Part shown: piece by piece, positions 1 to 5,977 of the stretch
Numbering within the stretch: position 1 is the first letter of the stretch
How the letters are laid out: each line of letters starts with the position of its first letter
Assembly (NCBI GenBank): GCA_964617665.1
Contig: CAZUAH010000517.1
Coordinates: forward strand, 1 to 9,811
From: JADHUC01 sp964617665
GTDB taxonomy: Bacteria > Planctomycetota > Planctomycetia > Pirellulales > Pirellulaceae
Direction of reading: 5' to 3'
DNA length: 9,811 nucleotides
Program-made: the position numbers and the translations under genes
The notes under the pieces: generated by a model
Seen by the model: the letters and a program-made list of their open reading frames with translations, nothing else
Databases searched by the model: none
What the model was told of the DNA's origin: nothing

Positions 1-334
1 GAAGATCATTATCTGCGTCGATCTTCTTGAATAAATCATCGGGAGCTTTGACGTTTCCCCTCGCTGCAAGTCGCTTAAGAGCTTCCGCCGGCTTGGGGAT
101 CAGGTTCTTGTCCAACACCCACCCCTTCACTGCTTTACCATCCTGCGTCACGGCAACACCAACCCACGGCAGTTTCACGCCGGTAATGGTCAACTCCGCA
201 CCCGGCTCGATTTCGGCCAATTTCTCGGAGCCACTCATCACTGGGGCAGTGGTCAGGGTTACTACTTTGTCACCGACTTCGGGATCAGCCGTGACGAGGG
301 AAAGGCAAATGGCGATGGTTGTTGTGGCGGACAC
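1..334 (-). CDS. Secreted SH3-like/EF-hand protein, third tandem paralogue (partial, C-terminus off the window)
   Basis: This is the N-terminal 111 codons of a gene running off the left edge. The protein begins (V/M)SATTTIAICLSLVTA-DPEVGDKVV and aligns almost residue for residue with the next gene upstream. It has a short hydrophobic signal sequence with a likely signal peptidase cut after VTA, then a bacterial SH3-like domain (about residues 22-80, ending in the typical KGWVLDKNL), then the beginning of an EF-hand loop (KKIDADND) cut by the window edge. By homology the missing part should hold a second EF-hand and C-terminal HEAT repeats. No ATG fits, so a GTG start is chosen: an AAGGA Shine-Dalgarno lies 8 nt upstream. 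The start is 36 nt after the stop of the preceding paralogue and in the same frame as it, so the two are probably co-transcribed. The function is unknown; an exported Ca2+-binding or protein-binding role is inferred. Confidence 0.8.
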   Translation of the reverse strand, partial: MSATTTIAICLSLVTADPEVGDKVVTLTTAPVMSGSEKLAEIEPGAELTITGVKLPWVGVAVTQDGKAVKGWVLDKNLIPKPAEALKRLAARGNVKAPDDLFKKIDADNDL

Positions 335-342
335 GGGTGCGG

Positions 343-348
343 TCCTTT
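343..348 (-). promoter_or_regulatory. Ribosome binding site deciding a GTG start
   Basis: On the minus strand AAAGGA sits 8 nt before the GTG at 334-332. The frame stays open back to the TAG stop of the upstream paralogue and contains no ATG there, so this site supports GTG as the start of the left-edge gene. Confidence 0.6.
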
Positions 349-370
349 CTTGGCAGGCGGTGTAGGGAAG

Positions 371-1819
371 CTATGGCTCCGCACTAATTTTCTTCAAAGC
401 ATGTTGAACAGTTCTCTTTAGCAGCCGGTCGTTCAGCAGTTTCGTGAGCGCTGGCATTGCGGCTTTAGCGTCCGGACCGATGTTGCCCAAAGCCGTTGCA
501 GCAGACTTTCGGACCAAACTGCTGTCGTCGGTGAGAGCTTGCGTGAGGATTGGCACTGCGGCTTTCGCGTCTGGGCCAATGCTGCCCAAAGCCTGCGCAG
601 CGTACTTTCGGACCAACATGCTGCTGTCATCAGTGAGAGCTTGTGTGAGGGCTGGAACTGCGGCTTCCGCGTCTGGGCCAATGCTGCCCAAAGCCGCTGC
701 CGCAGACGTTCGCGGTGAGTAACTCTCGTCGCTGAAGGCGTCAATAAGCGCTGGGACTGCGGCCTTGGCCTCCGGGCCAATGTTGCCCAAAGCCGCTGCC
801 GCGAATTCTCGCACAATGCGGCTCTCGTCGTTGAGAGCTACGATGAGCGCTGGGACTGCGGCTTTGGCCTCTTGCCCAACACTTCTTAGGGTCTGGGCCG
901 CACGCCTGCGCACGTCGCTATCCGGGTTTTCAAGTGATCGAATGAGACACTCAATATCAGGCTCTTGCTCAGCCATTTCAGAAGCTCCCGCGCCGCTCGC
1001 AACCGCGGATGGCTTTGGACTACTTCTTGATACTGAGGGCTTTCCCGTGGTGGCAGGTGTGGCGGGTTGCACACTCGCGGCCTGGACGAACTCTTCAACT
1101 GAAAGGCCACTATCGGCGTCTCGGTCCGCCCATGCGAACATTGCGTGCGATTTCCGAGTTCTTTCGCCCGGAGTTTCTACAAGTTGGTGAGCCAGTTTGC
1201 TGCGTCGAACGTCTCCTGTACGCAGAAAATCCTCTGCCATCCGTTTGGCTTCCTCATTTGTCGGTACCCTCTTCCAACCGTTGAACGATATCTCCTTTTT
1301 CAAGCCTTTCAAACGGCCGACTTCCCCAGCCAACGCCATCAGGATGGCTTGCGACCGCAAACGAGGATCTGGGGCTGTAAATGTTCTCCGAAAATCGTTC
1401 AGCCTGCGTTGGAGTTGTAAGTTGAGATCGTCCAGGGAATCCAACGTTGTAGCATCCAAGAACTCGTCAATCGTCATCGAGCCATTCGCATTTGCGTCTA
1501 TTCTCTGGAATTCACTCTGCAAATCGGGGCGAGACTTGCCGTAGTAGCCAAGTAATGCCGCAAATGCACTGTCTGGATTCATCACTACATTCCTATCCAG
1601 AACCCACCCCTTTGCGTCCTTCCCGTTCTGCGTCACGGTGACACCAATCCACGGCAACTTCAGGTCGGTAACGGTCAATTCCACACCCGGTTCGACTTCG
1701 GCCAACTTCTCCGCACCGCACATTACCGGGGCAGTGGTCAGCGTTACTACCTTGCCGCCGATTTCGGGATCAGCCGTACCAAGGGAAAGACAGAGGGCGA
1801 TGGTCGTTGTGATGGACAT
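371..1819 (-). CDS. Secreted SH3-like / EF-hand / HEAT-repeat protein, 482 aa
   Basis: Domain order: signal sequence (residues 1-16, probable cut after SLGTA); SH3-like domain (about 22-79, ending KGWVLDRNV); EF-hand loop D108-E119 (DANANGSMTIDE); a conserved helical middle (about 125-225); EF-hand loop D232-E243 (DRDADSGLSVEE); a Ser/Pro/Ala-rich linker (about 250-285); and five HEAT repeats of 33-34 residues (about 286-480) with the signature LGxIGPDAKAAVPAL. Both EF-hands have acidic or Asn ligands at loop positions 1, 3 and 5 and Glu at 12, so Ca2+ binding is plausible. HEAT repeats suggest a protein-binding surface. The start is secure: GGAG lies 9 nt upstream and an in-frame TGA is only seven codons before the ATG. 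The n-region carries no basic residue, which is odd for a signal peptide. The gene lies 56 bp after its paralogue (stop at 1876) and 36 bp before the next. The precise role is unknown. Confidence 0.92.
   Translation of the reverse strand: MSITTTIALCLSLGTADPEIGGKVVTLTTAPVMCGAEKLAEVEPGVELTVTDLKLPWIGVTVTQNGKDAKGWVLDRNVVMNPDSAFAALLGYYGKSRPDLQSEFQRIDANANGSMTIDEFLDATTLDSLDDLNLQLQRRLNDFRRTFTAPDPRLRSQAILMALAGEVGRLKGLKKEISFNGWKRVPTNEEAKRMAEDFLRTGDVRRSKLAHQLVETPGERTRKSHAMFAWADRDADSGLSVEEFVQAASVQPATPATTGKPSVSRSSPKPSAVASGAGASEMAEQEPDIECLIRSLENPDSDVRRRAAQTLRSVGQEAKAAVPALIVALNDESRIVREFAAAALGNIGPEAKAAVPALIDAFSDESYSPRTSAAAALGSIGPDAEAAVPALTQALTDDSSMLVRKYAAQALGSIGPDAKAAVPILTQALTDDSSLVRKSAATALGNIGPDAKAAMPALTKLLNDRLLKRTVQHALKKISAEP
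412..877 (-). repeat. DNA-level tandem repeats of about 99 bp encoding HEAT units
   Basis: On the plus strand the phrase GGGCCAATGCTGCCCAAAGCC and near-variants recurs about every 99-102 bp (near 475, 575, 677 and 776), with flanks such as GTGAGAGCTTG also repeated. The encoded glycines of the IGPD/E motif fall at residues 348, 381, 415 and 448, so units are 33, 34 and 33 residues. The 34-residue unit carries one extra Met codon. Nucleotide-level similarity, not just protein-level, suggests recent in-frame unit duplication. Confidence 0.8.
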
Positions 1820-1875
1820 GAGTTTGATCTCCGATAGTCAGGCTGGCGTGATCCCTGGACACCGGACTCGCTCGC

Positions 1876-3195
1876 TTACGGCCTCGCACCGATCTTCTTC
1901 AAAGCCTGTTCAACATCCCGTTTACGCAGCCGGTCGTCCAGCATTTCGGTGAGGGCTGGTACTGCGGCCTTGGCTTCTGGGCCGATGTTACCTAGAGCTT
2001 GAATCGCGTATATTCGTACAATATTGCTCCTGTCATTGAGGGCTTCGATTAGCGCAGGTACTGCGGCACGCGCCTCTGGTCCGAGCTTCGTCAACGCCTG
2101 CGCGACGTTCGTGCGAACAACGCCACTCCGATCTCTTAGCGCTTCTGCAAGTGCGGATACGGCTTCCTTGGTATCTTGCCCCATTCCATTCAAGGCAACA
2201 GCCGCTTCAGTTCGAGAAATGGATGAATCGCACTGAAGTTGTCTAACGAGTTCTGCTACTCTGGGTGTCATCTCACCATTTGAATCGGATTCCCTCTCGC
2301 TTGCGCGTTCTCGTTTGTCAGGAGTCATGGCTGTCGGTATCGCCAGAGCGTCCTTTACTTCGTCAGGAGACCGTTCTGCTTGATAGGCAGGCGACTGTTG
2401 AACGAGTGCAACGAAAGGCTGACTGAACTCATCGGAAGACAACTGATTGTCGCTGTTCTTATCGATCCATCTGAACAACGCCTCTGCTCTTAGAGCTCGT
2501 TTGTCTCGCGATTCCGTATCCACAAGCCGTCGCAAATACGAATCGCGTCGAATATCTCTCGTTTTCATAAAACGCCCCACCGCGTCCAGTGATTTGGAAA
2601 GGTCAGGTTCCGCCTTCCAGCCTTGAAACCTGAATACCTCGCCGCACAGTTCCAGAAGAAACCCTGGCGTCATCACAAATAGTCTCTTCTCAAGGTCGTT
2701 TTTGGCCCTGGCCTCGGTTTCGGTTATCTTTTGCCGAAGGCGAGCATTCAGGTCATCCAGCGTCGGTCGCCGTATGGCGATACGGTACTCACCCTGAGGC
2801 AACAAACCATCACTATTCCTGTCTGCAACACTGAACTCATCTCTCGCAGAGATTCCTTTGCGCGCGTATCCTACAAACAGCTTCACAAAATCGATGCTCG
2901 GCTGCACTATCAAATTTCTATGCAACACCCACCCCTTCACCTCCCTGCCATCCTCCTTGACCGTGACCCCAACCCAAGGCAATTTCACGCCGGTCACCGT
3001 CAACTCGCCCCCCGGTTCGACTTCGGCCAATTTCTCCGAACCGCTCATCACTGGGGTGGCAGTCAGCGTCACGACTTTGTCTCCGGCTTCCTGACCGGTC
3101 GCTGCTTTGGGCGTGTAAACTCCGAACGCGATCACTAATGCGCCCAGCGTCGACACTGTCACCGTTCTTCGTGGGGTTCGCTTTGAAGAAACCAT
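1876..3195 (-). CDS. Secreted SH3-like / EF-hand / HEAT-repeat protein, 439 aa
   Basis: This is a full-length paralogue of the 371-1819 gene. Residues 1-35 form a signal peptide with a basic n-region (MVSSKRTPRR), a hydrophobic core and a probable cut near ATGQE. An SH3-like domain (about 38-95), EF-hand loop D125-E136 (DRNSDGLLPQGE), helical middle (about 145-235), EF-hand loop D245-E256 (DKNSDNQLSSDE), polar linker and about four HEAT units (310-437) follow. Both EF loops look intact. The frame stays open upstream to 3381, but that extension overlaps a repeated upstream element and lacks a Shine-Dalgarno, while AAGGAG stands 6 nt before the ATG at 3195 (3 nt before the adjacent ATG at 3198). 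The second ATG is therefore preferred. It is the first of three tandem paralogues, 56 bp before the next. Export and Ca2+-dependent protein binding are inferred; no catalytic motif was seen. Confidence 0.92.
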   Translation of the reverse strand: MVSSKRTPRRTVTVSTLGALVIAFGVYTPKAATGQEAGDKVVTLTATPVMSGSEKLAEVEPGGELTVTGVKLPWVGVTVKEDGREVKGWVLHRNLIVQPSIDFVKLFVGYARKGISARDEFSVADRNSDGLLPQGEYRIAIRRPTLDDLNARLRQKITETEARAKNDLEKRLFVMTPGFLLELCGEVFRFQGWKAEPDLSKSLDAVGRFMKTRDIRRDSYLRRLVDTESRDKRALRAEALFRWIDKNSDNQLSSDEFSQPFVALVQQSPAYQAERSPDEVKDALAIPTAMTPDKRERASERESDSNGEMTPRVAELVRQLQCDSSISRTEAAVALNGMGQDTKEAVSALAEALRDRSGVVRTNVAQALTKLGPEARAAVPALIEALNDRSNIVRIYAIQALGNIGPEAKAAVPALTEMLDDRLRKRDVEQALKKIGARP

Positions 3196-3201
3196 CATTC
3201 T

Positions 3202-3207
3202 CTCCTT
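3202..3207 (-). promoter_or_regulatory. Ribosome binding site choosing the internal ATG
   Basis: AAGGAG on the minus strand, followed by AGAATGATG. The spacing is 6 nt to the ATG at 3195 and 3 nt to the one at 3198. It argues against a start at 3381, which would add 62 residues unlike any signal peptide. Confidence 0.7.
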
Positions 3208-3253
3208 GTAGCATGCGAAGTGACTGTTCGTGATCCGTTTCTGCAGTGGCCGG

Positions 3254-3288
3254 CTGCCAAGTACAACGAAGGGCCGTGAGGCGAAAAA
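3254..3288 (-). promoter_or_regulatory. Shared upstream element, copy A
   Basis: Reads TTTTTCGCCTCACGGCCC then TTCGTTGTACTTGGCAG on the minus strand, about 58 nt before the start of the secreted HEAT protein at 3195. It matches three other copies in the window, all upstream of genes and in the sense direction. Similarity to copy C continues through the 5' UTR into the signal-peptide codons. It may be a promoter or leader element or a dispersed repeat; no standard -35/-10 pair is obvious. Confidence 0.55.
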
Positions 3289-3429
3289 TACCGAGTAGTG
3301 AACGGTTGCCCGAACGCTCGATTCCGTGAGCCACAAGGTCTCCTGCGAGTCGCTGCCGTAGCAACTGGCCGTGAAGCGCAACGTAGGGGTGTGATGCGAT
3401 TCCGGCGGAAAAACGCAGCTTGACCTTTG

Positions 3430-4836
3430 TCAGGCTGACTGGCCGTGCTGTCTGGGTGAATTGGTTTTCAGCAGTTGGAGCGCCTTGCTTCGCCATTCCG
3501 CCTTTGAAATCTTGGCGATTCGTGATGCAGTCTCAAAGTACCGCGGCAAGACCTCGACGGCGACGTCGTCGAATTCTCTCAACATGGCCGCCTTCCAATC
3601 GTCGTAGTATTCGATTTGTTCAGATACCAACTCCGCTCCGTGTAGAACGTGCGACAACGCGGATTCCTGATCGGCGGAGTCCGTTTCGAGGCGTTGTGGC
3701 GGGATCGGTTCGCTGGGAGACCGGGATGGAGTTGGAGCAACGGAGAGGCCCAAAAGTCTTCTACGCCTGCTGAGGACATCGAACATGGAAAGTCCGTCCG
3801 AATTCTTGCGGGCGATGCAGAGTGCGGTTACATAGATTGGAAGGGCGATGCTTCCGATGATGGCCACAGTTGTGCTCGCGAGAAACCCAATCTCCCGGAA
3901 AAGCGGCACTAGCTCTGCGAGCAGATCGGTGGTAATCCCAAGCATCGCCAGAGCAATGGCGAGTCCCCAATAGGCAACAAAACCTAGGAGAGGAAGCAGT
4001 AGAATGGCCACGCGCCAATCCAAGGCGAGATGTTTCATTCTTTCGTGGGCCTTCGAGACCCGATCAGCTTGTTCGCTGGGACCTCTGCACAGTTTGGCCT
4101 TCTGAACAAGCAGCCCTATGCCGGCGGCGACAGAAAACACAACAAAGCCGAGCCAGTTCAAAAAGACCGCGATTCTGATGAAGAATGGCGGGATACTGTA
4201 AACCCGAAACTGGGGACCATCAGCAAATGAGCTATACGACCCGAGCGTCGCGTCGAGGATGGGTTGGAGAGCTGCGGCAATGACGAGTGAAATGATCGGT
4301 ACGGCTATCCAGAGCCCCATCAGTCGCGAGGGGTGTTGAGCCAATCGGCCAAGGATCGCGAAGGATTTTCCGGATCTAGTGCGCCAGGCTTGCGCGATTA
4401 GATGAGCCACCCAGAACACGATCGCGTATGCTGCGCCTAGGAACCCTGCAACAATCCATACGTCATGCCCCTTTGGCCGCAACGTCTCCCAGTGCCCAAA
4501 GATGAGCATGACGGCGAGAAATGCGGCGCGGGCGCCAGCACCGCGCACACTGGGGCTGATCGCAACTTGGATGCAAATCACGAGCGGCACAACGCCTAGG
4601 AGAAAGGCGGGGCGAACCCATTCGCCGCACGTGAACCAGAGGATCTTAGACACAGACGCGAGTATGAATGTGAGGAGAAGAATCGGTAGCGACAATGCCC
4701 ATGCGGCTAGTTCTTCTGTTGGAGAGTGAAGACGCGATTTGCTCGGATTGACAGGCAGGCAGCTCGGGCAACTTCCGTCGGCCTTCAGCATCACGTTTCG
4801 TCCACAGTTATCACATCTGTCCATTTGACTCGACAT
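3430..4836 (-). CDS. Zinc-ribbon multi-pass membrane protein, 468 aa, function unknown
   Basis: The N-terminus carries a four-cysteine zinc ribbon, C8-x2-C11 and C23-x2-C26 (CDNCGRN ... GSCPSC). It is followed by about eight hydrophobic segments near residues 43-66, 76-94, 101-115, 126-150, 174-194, 218-246, 275-302 and 316-342. A basic stretch (RRRRLLG, about 357-363) leads to a soluble Ser/Pro-rich and acidic tail of about 105 residues (YYDDWKAAMLREFDD). The zinc ribbon and tail are probably cytoplasmic. The start at 4836 has a weak AAAGG about 8 nt upstream and copy B of the shared element 50 nt upstream. An internal Met at residue 5 has no better ribosome site. The gene lies 234 bp before the start of the HEAT-protein array on the same strand. 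I do not recognise a family; zinc-ribbon-plus-membrane proteins of this kind are usually hypothetical. Confidence 0.88.
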   Translation of the reverse strand: MSSQMDRCDNCGRNVMLKADGSCPSCLPVNPSKSRLHSPTEELAAWALSLPILLLTFILASVSKILWFTCGEWVRPAFLLGVVPLVICIQVAISPSVRGAGARAAFLAVMLIFGHWETLRPKGHDVWIVAGFLGAAYAIVFWVAHLIAQAWRTRSGKSFAILGRLAQHPSRLMGLWIAVPIISLVIAAALQPILDATLGSYSSFADGPQFRVYSIPPFFIRIAVFLNWLGFVVFSVAAGIGLLVQKAKLCRGPSEQADRVSKAHERMKHLALDWRVAILLLPLLGFVAYWGLAIALAMLGITTDLLAELVPLFREIGFLASTTVAIIGSIALPIYVTALCIARKNSDGLSMFDVLSRRRRLLGLSVAPTPSRSPSEPIPPQRLETDSADQESALSHVLHGAELVSEQIEYYDDWKAAMLREFDDVAVEVLPRYFETASRIAKISKAEWRSKALQLLKTNSPRQHGQSA

Positions 4837-4886
4837 CGCTTCGCCTTTCCGAATCGTGGGTGAACTTGGATCCGTTCATTTGGCAA

Positions 4887-4919
4887 CTGCCAGGTACAAC
4901 GAAAGGCCGTGACGCGAAA
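4887..4919 (-). promoter_or_regulatory. Shared upstream element, copy B
   Basis: Minus strand: TTTCGCGTCACGGCC then TTTCGTTGTACCTGGCAG, ending 50 nt before the ATG of the zinc-ribbon membrane protein. The downstream AACGGATC is also shared with copy A. The element is followed by a local TGGCA/TGCCA inverted repeat. The gene behind it has no N-terminal similarity to the genes behind copies A and C, so the shared part here is non-coding. Confidence 0.55.
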
Positions 4920-5035
4920 GGTGTCGCCGAATGAGTGTTTGGGCAGAATTCGGCAAACGCGGGCTTCGTGTGGGTTGTCTCTGTGTTGCTTCAGTTGGAG
5001 GCGACTTCCCCCCAGAGATTTCAGAGCAAGCTGTT

Positions 5036-5077
5036 GGACGGATTGCCGAATCCGTCCTTCGGGCGGCGAAGCCGCCC
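5036..5077. repeat. Two adjacent perfect hairpins
   Basis: GGACGGATT/AATCCGTCC forms a 9-bp stem with a GCCG loop (5036-5057). Three bases later GGGCGGC/GCCGCCC forms a 7-bp stem with a GAA loop (5061-5077). Neither has a T-tract on either strand, so they are not typical intrinsic terminators. They are better read as REP-like palindromes. The first recurs as a near copy, inverted, at 5289-5310. Confidence 0.6.
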
Positions 5078-5091
5078 AATTGGTAGACGGT

Positions 5092-5230
5092 CTGAGAACG
5101 TGTTTCGAAATTCGTGCGATGGCTCTCCGAAGCCGTCGATCGGTGGCAGCATCCCAGGTATTCGACGGGCTCGGAGGCCCATCGTACTTATTCGATTTGA
5201 CTACACGGCAATTTCGAAACACGTCCTGAG
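5092..5230. mobile_element. MITE-like element with 21-bp terminal inverted repeats
   Basis: The left end (5092-5112) and right end (5210-5230) are inverted copies matching at 19 of 21 positions, with ACGTGTTTCGAAATT identical. Internal arms CGATGG..TCTCCG..CCGTCGA (about 5117-5139) and the complement around 5162-5184 also pair, so most of the element folds into one imperfect hairpin. CTGAG occurs directly repeated at both extremes; it may be a 5-bp target duplication around a 129-bp element, or part of the inverted repeat. No transposase gene is present. It is probably non-autonomous and mobilised in trans, or a structured RNA. Confidence 0.55.
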
Positions 5231-5480
5231 TTCACCACCAGTGATTCTTAACAACGACGACGTTCGTCGCTTTCATCCGTGATTTTGCGGACGGAATAGG
5301 CAATCCGTCCTACCCTGTTTCTTCTCGCTTGCGCCACCGAAATGCGAGAGGACGCGTGGGATGCGCAGGGCCAGTCCCCGATGATGTCTTCTTGTTCGGG
5401 GCGGCTGCGCGCATCCCAGGAGCGAACTCGGGCGTACCATCTGCCTGTTCGTTGGACGGTGGCCCCACGTCGCCGCGTCG
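5231..5480. other. Gene-free spacer with three hairpins
   Basis: No convincing gene was seen in this 250-bp spacer downstream of the small secreted protein. It contains CGACGA/TCGTCG with a 3-nt loop (5255-5269), GGACGGA/TCCGTCC (5289-5310), and a two-tier hairpin at 5357-5418. On the minus strand the first is followed by TTGTT, so it could be a weak terminator for the gene at 5885-5481, but it lies more than 200 bp after the stop. Confidence 0.45.
5357..5418. repeat. Two-tier hairpin, REP-like or structured RNA
   Basis: The outer stem TGGGATGCGC (5357-5366) pairs perfectly with GCGCATCCCA (5409-5418). The inner stem CCCCGA (5376-5381) pairs with TCGGGG (5396-5401) around a 14-nt loop, with interior loops of 9 and 7 nt between them. 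Sixteen base pairs in 62 nt is more than chance would readily give. There is no T-tract. Confidence 0.5.
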
Positions 5481-5885
5481 TTATCGCCAGCGGCGTGCAA
5501 ATCGGCCCCTGAAGAGGCCACGCGATGACGATGGCCAAGAGCGAGTCGGACGAGTCACTGCAGTCCCTCGACGCGGTGCCGACGTGGCGTAGGTCCTGTA
5601 GTTCCCATAGCGAGGGGTCAACATGGATTGCCGCAGAGATTCCTGGTTCTGCCGCCAGACCGATGCCCCTTGCGACATTCGATTCAAGTAGCCTCCCGTC
5701 GGGCTATTGTACCTGGGCGTTGAATTCCACGTTCTGGCTGCGCTCGTCGCTTGGTTGAAGGGCGCGTGCCAGGACGGTTCCTGAGCAGAGGTTGTTTCCG
5801 TCGTGCAAGCCCCGAACGCAATCGCAAATGCGCCCAGCGTCGACACCATCGCCATTTTTCGTACGGCTCGTTTTGAAGAAACCAT
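5481..5885 (-). CDS. Small secreted Arg-rich protein, 134 aa, function unknown
   Basis: A signal peptide (MVSSKRAVRKMAMVSTLGAF...) is nearly identical in sequence and exactly equal in length, up to the residue pair QE at 35-36, to that of the HEAT protein starting at 3195. The mature part is unrelated: about 98 residues rich in Arg, Ser, Thr, Tyr and Trp, strongly basic, ending GRFARRWR, with no recognised domain. A Cys in FGAC (residue 27) resembles a lipobox, but Phe at -3 is a poor fit; cleavage near TSAQ is the alternative. The start follows GGGAG by 6 nt; an ATG three bases upstream (5888) is also possible. Copy C of the shared element lies just over 50 nt upstream. It may be a real small exported protein or the remnant of a larger gene whose 3' part was replaced. 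Confidence 0.65.
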   Translation of the reverse strand: MVSSKRAVRKMAMVSTLGAFAIAFGACTTETTSAQEPSWHAPFNQATSAARTWNSTPRYNSPTGGYLNRMSQGASVWRQNQESLRQSMLTPRYGNYRTYATSAPRRGTAVTRPTRSWPSSSRGLFRGRFARRWR

Positions 5886-5940
5886 CATTGTCTCCCGTAA
5901 GATGTGAAGTGGTTGTCTGTGAATCGTTTCTAACAGCCGG

Positions 5941-5974
5941 CTGCAAAGAACAACGAAAGGCCGTGACGCGAAAA
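5941..5974 (-). promoter_or_regulatory. Shared upstream element, copy C
   Basis: Minus strand: TTTTCGCGTCACGGCC then TTTCGTTGTTCTTTGCAG, about 55 nt before the start of the small secreted protein. CAGCCGGCTG directly after it is palindromic. The segment from here to 5778 is homologous to 3288-3088 upstream of, and within, the HEAT protein gene. Confidence 0.55.
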
Positions 5975-5977
5975 GAA

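Noticed and set aside
444..1190. Plus-strand open frames over the HEAT repeats with repeating GPMLPKA
   Set aside because: They mirror the antisense of the HEAT-encoding repeats. The minus-strand protein has the coherent SH3/EF-hand/HEAT architecture.
3196..3381. 62-residue N-terminal extension of the HEAT protein beginning at 3381
   Set aside because: It has no Shine-Dalgarno, overlaps the repeated upstream element, and would bury the signal peptide. AAGGAG fits the ATG at 3195.
5036..5077. Intrinsic terminator pair
   Set aside because: The stems are strong, but no T-tract follows on either strand and no gene ends nearby in the right orientation.
4791..5222. 143-residue minus-strand open frame over the spacer upstream of the membrane protein
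   Set aside because: It overlaps the start of the zinc-ribbon gene in another frame and consists of the shared element, hairpins and MITE-like repeat. It lacks a ribosome site and any domain.
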